Assembly (NCBI GenBank): GCA_964611585.1
Contig: CAZTAK010000109.1
Coordinates: 1-5,881, forward strand
DNA length: 5,881 bases
Direction: 5' to 3'
From: CAZTAK01 sp964611585
Lineage (GTDB): Bacteria > Pseudomonadota > Alphaproteobacteria > SHVP01
The first letter of the stretch is position 1. Each line of letters starts with the position of its first letter. Under the pieces are notes generated by a model. It had not been told where the DNA came from, made no database searches, and was given only the letters and a program-made list of their open reading frames with translations. The position numbers and the translations under genes are program-made. Of this stretch, positions 1 to 5,881 are shown one piece after another.

Positions 1-1738
1 AGAACCGCGAACGGCCGGGATCGCCCTGGCGGCCCGAGCGGCCGCGCAACTGGTTGTCGATGCGCCGGCTTTCGTGGCGTTCGGTACCGATCACATAAAG
101 CCCGCCGAGCGCCAGCACTTCTTCCTTGGCCTCGGCAATCTCGGCTTCGATCCTGGCGATGGCGGCGTCGCGCTCCGGCCCTTCGTCGAGGTCGCCTAGT
201 TCCTCGGCGACGCGCTTTTCCAGGTTGCCGCCCAGTTTGATGTCGGTGCCGCGGCCCGCCATGTTGGTGGCGATGGTGATGGCGCCGAGTTGTCCGGCCT
301 GGGCGATGATGTGCGCTTCCTGTTCGTGATAGCGCGCGTTCAGCACGTTGTGGGGAACTTTTCTCTTTTTCAGGAGGCTCGAGAACCGCTCCGATTTATC
401 GATCGAGACCGTTCCCACCAGCATCGGCTGGCCGCGCTTCTGGCACTCGGCGATCAGTTCGACGATGGCTTTGTCTTTTTCGACCCCCGAACGGTAGACC
501 TCGTCGTCCTCGTCCTCGCGGATCATAACCAGGTGGGTCGGAATTTCGACCACCTCGAGCTTGTAGATGTCGGCGAATTCGGCCGCTTCGGTCGCTGCCG
601 TCCCGGTCATGCCGGCGAGCTTCGGGTAGAGCCGGAAATAATTCTGGAAGGTGATCGAGGCCAGTGTCTGGTTTTCCTGCTGGATCGAAACCCGTTCCTT
701 GGCTTCCAGGGCCTGGTGCAGTCCTTCGGAATAGCGCCGCCCTTCCATCGCGCGTCCGGTGAATTCATCGATGATGACGACCTTGTCGTCCTTGACGATG
801 TAATCGGTATCGCGGGCGAACAGTTTGTGCGCGCGCAGCGCCTGATTGACGTGATGGACGACGGCGACGTTTTCGATGTCGTAGAGGCTGTCGCCCTTCG
901 TCAGGTCGGAGCCCTTAAGCTTCTCTTCGAGGAATTCGACGCCCGCGTCGGTCAGTACCACGGTGCGGGATTTTTCTTCCTTTTCATAATGGGGTTCGGT
1001 GAGCTTGGGGATCAGGAGATCCAGCTTCGTGTAAAGCTCCGAACTTTGTTCGGTCGGGCCGGAGATGATGAGCGGGGTACGCGCCTCATCGACCAGAATC
1101 GAATCGACTTCGTCGACGATGGCGTAGTTGAAGGGCCGTTGCACCATCGAGGCCAGATCGAATTTCATGTTGTCGCGCAGATAATCGAATCCGAACTCGT
1201 TGTTGGTGCCGTAGGTCACGTCGCTGTCGTAGGCGGCGCGGCGTTCGGTATCGTCGAGACCGTGAACGATGCACCCGACGGTCAGACCGAGGAAGGTATA
1301 GACCTGCCCCATCCACGCCGAATCGCGCTTGGCGAGATAGTCGTTGACGGTGACCACATGGACGCCCAGGCCGCCGAGGGCGTTGAGATAAACCGCAAGC
1401 GTCGCGACCAGGGTCTTGCCCTCGCCGGTTTTCATTTCCGCGATTTTGCCGTCGTGGAGCACCATGCCGCCGACGAGTTGCACATCGAAGTGGCGCTCGC
1501 CCAGGGCGCGCCACGCCGCCTCGCGCACGAGGGCGAAGGCGTCCGGCAACAGGTCGTCGAGGGTCTCGCCGGCCGTCAGACGTTTCCGGAATTCATCGGT
1601 GCGCTCGCGCACGCCCTCGTCCGACAGCGCCCGGACCTCGTCCTCAAGGGCCGAGATACGGTCCACGTTGCCCTGCAAGCCCTTGATGATGCGGTCGTTG
1701 GCGGAACCAAAAAACCGCTTGGCGAGGGAGCCAATCAT
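1..1738 (-). CDS. secA: SecA preprotein translocase ATPase, N-terminal ~64% (partial, runs off left edge)
   Basis: SecA is the cytoplasmic/membrane-peripheral ATPase that pushes unfolded preproteins through the SecYEG channel. Read on the minus strand from the ATG at 1738-1736, the protein starts MIGSLAKRFFGSANDR, a typical SecA N-terminus, and stays open without a stop to the window edge (579 complete codons; full SecA is usually about 900). Visible motifs: RHFDVQLVGGMVL at 82-94; Walker A MKTGEGKT at 102-109 (Lys108); VTVNDYLA; YGTNNEFGFDYLRDN; Walker B DEVD at 209-212, the same numbers as in E. coli SecA; FTGRAMEGRR in the crosslinking-domain region; MAGRGTD at 493-499; and the second-helicase-lobe motif RGRSGRQGDPG at 565-575. 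The C-terminal scaffold, wing and zinc-binding tail lie outside the window. A modest Shine-Dalgarno GGGG (complement of 1745-1748) sits 6 nt before the start. No frameshift or missing catalytic residue is seen. Identity is essentially certain. Confidence 0.98.
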   Translation of the reverse strand, partial: MIGSLAKRFFGSANDRIIKGLQGNVDRISALEDEVRALSDEGVRERTDEFRKRLTAGETLDDLLPDAFALVREAAWRALGERHFDVQLVGGMVLHDGKIAEMKTGEGKTLVATLAVYLNALGGLGVHVVTVNDYLAKRDSAWMGQVYTFLGLTVGCIVHGLDDTERRAAYDSDVTYGTNNEFGFDYLRDNMKFDLASMVQRPFNYAIVDEVDSILVDEARTPLIISGPTEQSSELYTKLDLLIPKLTEPHYEKEEKSRTVVLTDAGVEFLEEKLKGSDLTKGDSLYDIENVAVVHHVNQALRAHKLFARDTDYIVKDDKVVIIDEFTGRAMEGRRYSEGLHQALEAKERVSIQQENQTLASITFQNYFRLYPKLAGMTGTAATEAAEFADIYKLEVVEIPTHLVMIREDEDDEVYRSGVEKDKAIVELIAECQKRGQPMLVGTVSIDKSERFSSLLKKRKVPHNVLNARYHEQEAHIIAQAGQLGAITIATNMAGRGTDIKLGGNLEKRVAEELGDLDEGPERDAAIARIEAEIAEAKEEVLALGGLYVIGTERHESRRIDNQLRGRSGRQGDPGRSRF

Positions 1739-1788
1739 GCGCAACCCCGAAAAAGGAGAATGTCCCGCCGTGACGCCGGGGAATTTGA

Positions 1789-1817
1789 GACATAAGCGCC
1801 GCGCCGGGGTCTGTCAA
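1789..1817 (-). promoter_or_regulatory. Sigma-70-type promoter of secA
   Basis: On the minus strand a perfect -35 hexamer TTGACA (complement of 1812-1817) is followed by a 17-nt spacer and a -10 hexamer TATGTC (complement of 1789-1794, 4 of 6 matches to TATAAT). Transcription should start near 1782, giving a secA leader of roughly 45 nt. That leader is too short to hold a SecM-like arrest peptide gene. This is the best promoter match in the window. Inferred from sequence only. Confidence 0.7.
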
Positions 1818-1835
1818 CGCGCCGCGTCGAGGTCC

Positions 1836-1858
1836 TGACGCCGCAGGCCCGGGCGTCA
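1836..1858. repeat. Perfect 7-bp inverted repeat, possible operator between secA and the foldase gene
   Basis: TGACGCC at 1836-1842 and its complement GGCGTCA at 1852-1858 are separated by 9 nt. The centre lies about 65 bp upstream of the predicted secA start site and about 19 bp outside its -35 box, a position used by some activators. The octamer TGACGCCG at 1836-1843 also occurs at 1771-1778, in the predicted secA leader. It could be a dimer-binding site, a small RNA hairpin, or chance in GC-rich DNA. Confidence 0.35.
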
Positions 1859-1917
1859 TCAGGGCTGCATGAGGGGCCGTAAGCCCCCCTTTCGCAGGCG
1901 TTGCGCCCGGCGGGCCA

Positions 1918-1926
1918 TGTTATAAG
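1918..1926 (+). promoter_or_regulatory. Extended -10 promoter element for the foldase gene
   Basis: TGTTATAAG fits the extended -10 pattern TGnTATAAT with one mismatch, and is the only AT-rich spot in this part of the intergenic region. A candidate -35, TTGCGC at 1901-1906, is only 14 nt upstream, shorter than the usual 16-18, so promoter use would lean on the TG extension. Transcription would start near 1933, leaving a leader of about 45 nt before the ATG at 1978. The Shine-Dalgarno for that start is GAAAGG at 1963-1968, 9 nt before it. Confidence 0.45.
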
Positions 1927-1977
1927 GGCCGCCCGGCGACCGCGACCCGCCGCGACAACCCCGAAAGGCCTCTCTCC

Positions 1978-2901
1978 ATGACCCTCCGATTCCTGCACCC
2001 GGCGCTTGCCGCAGCGGCGTTGGCCGCCCTGCTTCTATCGCTGGCGCCGCACCCGGCACACGCCCAGGACGAGGAGGCGCCGCCCGATGCCCTCCTCGCC
2101 ACGGTCGATGGCGAGGAAATCCGCCTCTCCGATGTAGATGGGTTCATCGCCACCCTGCCGGCGCAACTCCAGCAGATCCCGCGCGAGCAGCTTTTTCCGC
2201 TGGCGGTGCAGGAAATAATCAACATGATCCTGCTGGCGCAACAGGCGCGGGTCGACGGACTCGAATCGGACGACGGCTTCAAGCGCCGCCTGCGCATCGC
2301 CACCGACGAGCTTCTGCGCGACGCATTTCTTGAGAAGATCGGCGATTCGGTCCTGACCGAACAGGCTGTCGCCGCCTATTACCAGGAAAACATCGTCAGT
2401 CAGGGCGGCGAAGTCGAGGTGCGGGCGCGGCACATCCTGGTCGAGACCCGCGAGGAGGCCGAAGAGATTTACGTCGAACTCGAGGAGGGCGCCGATTTCG
2501 CGACTCTGGCGCGTGAGCGCTCGACCGGCCTGTCGGCGCCGGCCGGCGGCGACCTCGGGTTTTACCCGCGCGAGAATCTGGTGGCGCCCTTTGCCGACGT
2601 GGCCTGGTCGATGGAGATCGGCGAAATCTCGGAGCCGGTCGAGACCCAATTCGGCTGGCACGTCATCATGGTCGAGGACCGCCGCGAGACCGCCCCGCCG
2701 CCGCTCGAAGCGGTGGCCGACGAAATCCGTCAGCAACTGTTCCGCGATGCCGTCAACGAGGTGCTCGAAGTTCGGCGAACCGGCGCTGAAATCGTCTACT
2801 TCAATTCCGACGGCACGCCTGCCGCTGCCGAAGGCGCGCCCGCCGCCGGCGAGGATGAACCCGCCGATGGCGAAGCTGCGCCTGCTGAATCCGAGGACTA
2901 G
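1978..2901 (+). CDS. Secreted parvulin-type peptidyl-prolyl cis-trans isomerase (SurA/PrsA-like foldase)
   Basis: This 307-residue protein probably catalyses proline cis-trans isomerisation and chaperones exported proteins in the periplasm. Residues 1-29 form a Sec signal peptide: a short basic start (MTLR), a long Ala/Leu core, and an AHA|Q cleavage site after Ala29. There is no lipobox Cys, so the mature protein is probably soluble. Residues ~38-140 form a helical N-terminal region of SurA_N type, beginning LLATVDGEEIRLSDVD. Residues ~148-238 are the parvulin domain, with RARHILVE (His152), GGDLGFY, a VAPFADVAWSM segment, and FGWHVIMVED (His228). The last ~30 residues are low-complexity Ala/Pro/Glu/Asp ending AESED, probably disordered. 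It lies divergent to secA, which fits a shared role in export and folding, though co-regulation is inference. One parvulin domain makes it PrsA/PpiC-like; I do not assign a gene symbol. Confidence 0.92.
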   Translation: MTLRFLHPALAAAALAALLLSLAPHPAHAQDEEAPPDALLATVDGEEIRLSDVDGFIATLPAQLQQIPREQLFPLAVQEIINMILLAQQARVDGLESDDGFKRRLRIATDELLRDAFLEKIGDSVLTEQAVAAYYQENIVSQGGEVEVRARHILVETREEAEEIYVELEEGADFATLARERSTGLSAPAGGDLGFYPRENLVAPFADVAWSMEIGEISEPVETQFGWHVIMVEDRRETAPPPLEAVADEIRQQLFRDAVNEVLEVRRTGAEIVYFNSDGTPAAAEGAPAAGEDEPADGEAAPAESED

Positions 2902-2914
2902 CGCATACGCCGCC

Positions 2915-2944
2915 TTGCCGGGGCCCGGTCGGGCTCGCTACCAT
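2915..2944 (+). promoter_or_regulatory. Weak candidate promoter ahead of argJ
   Basis: TTGCCG at 2915-2920 and TACCAT at 2939-2944 are 18 nt apart in the 99-nt gap between the foldase stop and argJ. Both hexamers match consensus only partly. The gap has no clear terminator with a T-tract, so read-through from the foldase promoter is equally possible. Low confidence. Confidence 0.22.
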
Positions 2945-3000
2945 TGGGGACCCGCTAATTCCGGGACCGCTTTCCGCGCGGCCCCTGACCCGAGCCCGTG

Positions 3001-4233
3001 ATGGATCTTCCCCGCTCGCCGCTGGCGCCCGCCGCCTTTCCCGCCCTTGCCGCCGTCGCCGGCGTGCGCCTGGCGGCGGCTGAAGCGAACATCCGCGCCC
3101 GGCGCACCGATGTCATGCTGGCGGAACTCAAGCCCGGGACGGCGGTCGCGGGCGTGTTCACGCGCTCCAAAACCGCCGCCGCGCCGGTCGATTGGTGCCG
3201 CGGAATCCTCGGCCACGGTTCGGCCCGCGCGCTGGTCGTCAACTCCGGCAATGCCAATGCGTTCACCGGTTACGCCGGGGTGCGGGCGGTGGCGGCGACG
3301 ACGGCGGCGGTGGTGCGCCTGATCGGTTGCCGTGCCGACCAGGTGTACGTGGCCTCGACCGGTGTCATCGGCGAGGAAATGCCGGTCGGCCGCCTGATCG
3401 AGGCGGTTCCGGGGCTTAACCGTGCGCTGGCGGCGGACGCCTGGCAACCGGCGGCGGAGGCGATCCGCACCACCGACACCTATGCCAAGGGCGCGGGCGA
3501 GACATTCTCGCTCGATGGCAGCACCTATACGCTGAACGGCATTGCCAAGGGCTCGGGCATGATCGCCCCCGACATGGCGACGATGCTTGCGTTTCTGTTC
3601 ACCGATGCAGCAATCCCGGCGGATGTTTTGCAGGCGTGTCTTGCGCGCGCCAACGAAGTTTCGTTCAACGCCATCACCGTCGACAGCGATACCTCGACCT
3701 CGGATACGGTGTTGCTGTTCGCGACCGGCGCCGGGACCGCGCACGAACCGGTCTCCGGAATGTCCGATCCGCGGTTGCGCGGCTTCAAGGCGGCGCTGCA
3801 AACTGTGATGACCGGGCTTGCGCATCAAATCGTGCGCGACGGCGAAGGCGCCGCGAAATTCGTCTCAGTCACCGTTTCAGGCGCCGCCTCGCGCAAGGGC
3901 GCACGCAGGATCGCGCTCGCGATCGCCAACTCGCCGCTAGTCAAGACCGCCATTGCCGGCGAGGACCCGAACTGGGGGCGAATCGTCATGGCCGTCGGCA
4001 AGGCGGGCGAACGCGCCGACCGCGACAAGCTCGACATCCGCTTCGGCGACATCGTGGTGGCGCAGAATGGCGCGGTGGCGCCCGACTACGACGAGAGCCA
4101 GGCGGCCGAATACATGAAGCGCGCCGAGATCGACATCCACGTCGATGTCGGCATCGGGCGCGGGCGCTTTAGGGTCTGGACCTGCGACCTGACCGAACGC
4201 TACATCGCCATCAATGCCGATTACCGGTCCTGA
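3001..4233 (+). CDS. argJ: ArgJ, glutamate N-acetyltransferase / ornithine acetyltransferase
   Basis: ArgJ moves the acetyl group from N-acetylornithine to glutamate, closing the cyclic arginine pathway; some members also make N-acetylglutamate from acetyl-CoA, and sequence alone does not settle which type this is. The 410 residues match the family's usual length. Visible hallmarks: GNANAFTG near residue 82; oxyanion-hole STG (Thr120-Gly121); YAKGAGET; KGSGMIAPDMATML with Lys183 and the autocleavage nucleophile Thr194, so the chain should split between Ala193 and Thr194 into alpha and beta subunits; DGEGAAKF with Glu282; GEDPNWGRI; and the C-terminus INADYRS typical of the family. I chose ATG at 3001; GTG at 2998 is in frame directly before it and would add one residue. 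Neither has a clear Shine-Dalgarno. The next gene follows 18 nt after the stop, suggesting an operon. Confidence 0.97.
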   Translation: MDLPRSPLAPAAFPALAAVAGVRLAAAEANIRARRTDVMLAELKPGTAVAGVFTRSKTAAAPVDWCRGILGHGSARALVVNSGNANAFTGYAGVRAVAATTAAVVRLIGCRADQVYVASTGVIGEEMPVGRLIEAVPGLNRALAADAWQPAAEAIRTTDTYAKGAGETFSLDGSTYTLNGIAKGSGMIAPDMATMLAFLFTDAAIPADVLQACLARANEVSFNAITVDSDTSTSDTVLLFATGAGTAHEPVSGMSDPRLRGFKAALQTVMTGLAHQIVRDGEGAAKFVSVTVSGAASRKGARRIALAIANSPLVKTAIAGEDPNWGRIVMAVGKAGERADRDKLDIRFGDIVVAQNGAVAPDYDESQAAEYMKRAEIDIHVDVGIGRGRFRVWTCDLTERYIAINADYRS

Positions 4234-4234
4234 C

Positions 4235-4241
4235 GGAAAGG
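4235..4241 (+). promoter_or_regulatory. Ribosome binding site of the first GNAT gene
   Basis: GGAAAGG lies directly after the argJ stop (4231-4233) and 10 nt before the ATG at 4252. It supports that start even though the GNAT fold begins only about 36 residues later, and supports translation from the argJ transcript. Confidence 0.5.
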
Positions 4242-4251
4242 CTCCGGCCCG

Positions 4252-5094
4252 ATGACACTACACGCCGCCGGCTCCGAGCGCGCGGAAAGCGATATTCCCG
4301 CTTCGCTCCCGGCCGGCGTTCATGGCGCGCTCCCGGCCAAAGCTGGCGGCTTCCCTCTCGTCGGCACGGTTTCCTTGCGGTTGCGCGAATTTTGCGAAAC
4401 GGATGCGCGCGATCTCGCCCACCTGTTGGGCGATGCGTCCGTTTACCGACCGCTCGCGCCGGAGGCCTTCGCCTATACCCTCGACCATGCCGAAGCCTGG
4501 ATCGCTGCTTGCCGCGCCCATCCGCCGGCACCCGAAACCGGCGTCCGTTTCGCAATCGAACGCCGTTCGCAACCAGGTCTTGCCGGCGCCGTCGAACTCG
4601 CCCCCGGCGCGCACGGATACGAACTCGGCTTCTGGATCGGCCGGCCGTTCTGGGCCTGCGGCTACGCAACCGAAGCGGTTGCGGCGGTGCTCGCGTTTGG
4701 CGCCCGCGCGTTTGCGGCGCGGCGCATGTCAGCCGCCCTGCTGGGGTCGAACCCGGCGTCTGCGCGGGTGCTCGAAAAATGCGGCTTTCGGCATGTCGGG
4801 CCGGGTCCGTGCAAGGGCGGTGGCACCGCCCTCACCGTCTATGTGTGGAACGCGCGTGTTCCCGTTGCCCGCGCCGCCCCCGCCGCGTCGCGGCCATGCC
4901 CGCGCCCAAAAGCGCGCGCCTTCGATTCCGGGCGTTTGCCGAAAGCGATACCAAGGCCTTGGTCGGGCTGCTCAACGACGAAGACGTGGTGCGGGTTACC
5001 GCCAACATTCCCTTTCCCTATTCCGAATCGGATGCGCGCGCCTTTATCGCGGCGGCGCACGACGGGCCCGAGCGAGGGTTTGCCATCGAATTGA
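4252..5094 (+). CDS. GNAT-family N-acetyltransferase (RimJ/RimL-like) with an out-of-frame-looking C-terminal tail
   Basis: The protein should transfer acetyl from acetyl-CoA to an amine; the substrate is unknown. Residues 1-36 match no fold I recognise. The GNAT domain spans ~37-200: SLRLREFCETDARDL, then YELGFWIGRPFWACGYATEA (acetyl-CoA motif A, 134-142) and NPASARVLEKCGF at 167-179, ending near TVYVWN at 195-200. Cys136 sits where related proteins often carry Lys, Arg or Gln. A lone GNAT domain would normally stop near here, but this frame runs 80 more codons to TGA at 5092-5094. That tail, rich in Arg, Pro and Ser, overlaps the next gene by 199 nt. From about 4894 its third positions lose G/C bias while the next gene's frame gains it, so the tail beyond residue ~214 is probably not selected as protein. 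Possible readings: lost stop, one-base deletion, or a -1 frameshift joining it to the next gene. Confidence 0.8.
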   Translation: MTLHAAGSERAESDIPASLPAGVHGALPAKAGGFPLVGTVSLRLREFCETDARDLAHLLGDASVYRPLAPEAFAYTLDHAEAWIAACRAHPPAPETGVRFAIERRSQPGLAGAVELAPGAHGYELGFWIGRPFWACGYATEAVAAVLAFGARAFAARRMSAALLGSNPASARVLEKCGFRHVGPGPCKGGGTALTVYVWNARVPVARAAPAASRPCPRPKARAFDSGRLPKAIPRPWSGCSTTKTWCGLPPTFPFPIPNRMRAPLSRRRTTGPSEGLPSN

Positions 5095-5837
5095 AATCCG
5101 GCAATGCGCTGATCGGCGCAATCGGCTTGCGCCCGACCGACGATGAGGGCGGCGCGCCCGAGGGCGCCGAGATCGGCTACTGGATCGGCAAGGCGGTCTG
5201 GAACCGGGGCTACGGCGCCGAGGCGGTTCAGGCGGTCACCGATTTTGCCTTCGAGACGCTCGGGCTTGCGCGACTCTGGGCCAGCGTCGTTTTCGGCAAT
5301 CCGGCGTCGCGGCGGCTGCTGGAAAAGGCGGGCTATACGCTGACGGGCCGGAACCGTACCTATTTCCGCGCCCGCAAATCGGACTTTCCGGCCTGGAACC
5401 TGAGCCTTGCCCGTGACGACTGGCGGCGGCGGCGCGAGCCTCCGCAGGTTCCTGTCGCCGCCGTTGCCCTGGTCGATCCGGACGGGCGCGTGCTGGTGGC
5501 ACAACGCCCGCCCGGCAAACCGTTGGCGGGACTGTGGGAATTTCCCGGCGGCAAGATCGAGTCCGGCGAGACGCCCGAGGCCGCGTTGATCCGGGAACTC
5601 AAGGAAGAGCTCGGCATAGACGTGAGCGAAAGCTGCCTCGCGCCGTTCACCTTAGCGAGCCACGCCTACGAGGACTTTCATCTCCTGATGTTTCTCTACC
5701 TGTGCCGGGTGTGGGACGGCATTCCCGAAGCGCGCCATGCGAGCGCGCTAAAGTGGGCGCGCCCCACCGCCATGCGCGACCTCGCCATGCCGCCCGCCGA
5801 CCGGCCGCTGGTGGCGATGCTCAGGGATTTCGTCTAG
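4896..5837 (+). CDS. Fusion protein: GNAT N-acetyltransferase + MutT-type NUDIX hydrolase
   Basis: This 313-residue protein joins two enzymes in one frame. Residues ~7-170 are a RimJ/RimL-like GNAT domain: ARLRFRAFAESD, NIPFPYSESDARAFI, IGYWIGKAVWNRGYGAEA (acetyl-CoA loop 102-110) and NPASRRLLEKAGY at 135-147. A short Arg-rich linker (DDWRRRREPPQ, 174-184) leads to a NUDIX domain at ~185-313. Its box at 219-241 fits GX5EX7REUXEEXGU exactly, with Glu234, Glu237 and Glu238 as expected metal ligands. LWEFPGGKIESGETPE and the ending MPPADRPLV resemble E. coli MutT, so cleanup of 8-oxo-dGTP is likely; Asp302 replaces the base-contacting Asn119 of E. coli MutT. The ATG at 4896 is the first Met fitting the domain but has no Shine-Dalgarno, so translation may depend on coupling to, or frameshifting from, the upstream GNAT gene. 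The frame is open upstream to 4392, but there it only shadows that gene. Confidence 0.9.
   Translation: MPAPKSARLRFRAFAESDTKALVGLLNDEDVVRVTANIPFPYSESDARAFIAAAHDGPERGFAIELKSGNALIGAIGLRPTDDEGGAPEGAEIGYWIGKAVWNRGYGAEAVQAVTDFAFETLGLARLWASVVFGNPASRRLLEKAGYTLTGRNRTYFRARKSDFPAWNLSLARDDWRRRREPPQVPVAAVALVDPDGRVLVAQRPPGKPLAGLWEFPGGKIESGETPEAALIRELKEELGIDVSESCLAPFTLASHAYEDFHLLMFLYLCRVWDGIPEARHASALKWARPTAMRDLAMPPADRPLVAMLRDFV
4905..4911 (+). other. Candidate -1 frameshift slippery heptamer C CCA AAA
   Basis: In the frame of the upstream GNAT gene the codons are CGC CCA AAA GCG, so CCCAAAA fits the X XXY YYZ slippery pattern in phase. Slipping back one base gives CCC AAA and then AGC at 4911, the exact frame of the GNAT-NUDIX gene. 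The product would be 220 + 308 = 528 residues. Downstream there is only a modest hairpin, 4916-4920 with 4931-4935 (5 pairs including one G-U), and a 12-bp palindrome CCAAGGCCTTGG at 4951-4962. The motif could arise by chance, and C CCA AAA is not among the most efficient bacterial slippery sites. Confidence 0.3.
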
Positions 5838-5881
5838 CGCAAATCCCGAGCCGGCGGAATCGCCGGCGACGACGATTTGCG
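5838..5881 (+). terminator. Nested inverted repeats after the last gene, probable terminator (may extend past the window)
   Basis: Immediately after the TAG at 5835-5837, CGCAAATC (5838-5845) is mirrored by GATTTGCG (5874-5881). Inside lies a perfect 7-bp stem, GCCGGCG (5850-5856) with CGCCGGC (5861-5867), around a GAAT loop. The window stops on the last base of the outer arm, so the repeat and any following T-tract may continue. Its place at the operon end supports a terminator. An alternative pairing uses GGGATTT (5824-5830, inside the coding region) with AAATCCC (5841-5847). Confidence 0.55.

Noticed and set aside
1086..1514. A 142-codon minus-strand frame inside secA
   Set aside because: It overlaps the conserved SecA ATPase core in another frame and is Arg-rich, as expected of shadow translation.
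290..1795. A 501-codon open frame on the plus strand opposite secA
   Set aside because: It is codon-for-codon in register with secA on the other strand, a common result of strong G/C third-position bias. Its sequence shows no recognisable domain and it begins with TTG inside secA.
1739..1860. A possible SecM/ApdP-type arrest peptide upstream of secA
   Set aside because: The secA promoter lies at 1789-1817, leaving about 45 nt of leader with no reading frame; the longer frames there lie upstream of or across the promoter.
1873..1892. Hairpin GGGGC/GCCCC followed by CCTTT, like a terminator
   Set aside because: The stem is 5 bp with a poor T-tract, and no plus-strand gene ends there; it is probably chance.
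2035..2736. A 233-codon minus-strand frame opposite the foldase gene
   Set aside because: The plus-strand protein has a signal peptide and full parvulin motifs; the antisense product has no recognisable motif.
2938..3828. A 296-codon minus-strand frame opposite argJ
   Set aside because: It is His/Arg/Gly-rich shadow sequence opposite an unmistakable ArgJ.
4392..4895. Upstream extension of the GNAT-NUDIX frame to 4392
   Set aside because: This part is Arg-rich and lies under the first GNAT domain, which is clear in another frame. The second domain fits a start at 4896.

Overview
This is a high-GC stretch of chromosome with strong G/C third-position codon bias. It carries conserved housekeeping genes and no mobile elements, CRISPR arrays or RNA genes. 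The order (divergent secA, then parvulin-type foldase, argJ, GNAT acetyltransferase and MutT-type NUDIX) resembles a neighbourhood known from Alphaproteobacteria. I infer an alphaproteobacterium, possibly Rhodospirillales-like; the order is a guess from gene content and protein style.

Layout. The minus strand from 1738 down to the left edge is the N-terminal ~579 residues of SecA, cut off by the window. Positions 1739-1977 are a divergent regulatory region. It holds a near-consensus sigma-70 promoter reading left into secA, a perfect 7-bp inverted repeat just upstream of it, and an extended -10 element reading right. On the plus strand follow a secreted parvulin peptidyl-prolyl isomerase (1978-2901), ArgJ (3001-4233), a GNAT N-acetyltransferase (4252-5094), and a second GNAT domain fused in one reading frame to a MutT-type NUDIX hydrolase (4896-5837). 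The window ends on nested inverted repeats right after the last stop codon, probably a transcription terminator.

How the genes relate. SecA drives post-translational export and the divergent parvulin probably helps exported proteins fold in the periplasm. ArgJ recycles the acetyl group in arginine synthesis. The NUDIX domain probably cleans oxidised nucleotides such as 8-oxo-dGTP. The GNAT substrates cannot be read from sequence. The spacing of 18 nt between argJ and the first GNAT gene, and the overlap after it, suggest argJ, GNAT and GNAT-NUDIX are co-transcribed.

The most unusual place is 4860-5094. The first GNAT frame has no stop at the end of its domain and runs 199 nt into the next gene in another frame. 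Codon character switches from the first frame to the second near 4893. A C CCA AAA heptamer lies at 4905-4911 in the exact phase a -1 ribosomal frameshift would need to join them into a 528-residue GNAT-GNAT-NUDIX protein. A sequencing or mutational loss of one base, or plain overlapping genes, explain the facts too. I see no evidence of a wholly new defence or mobile system here.
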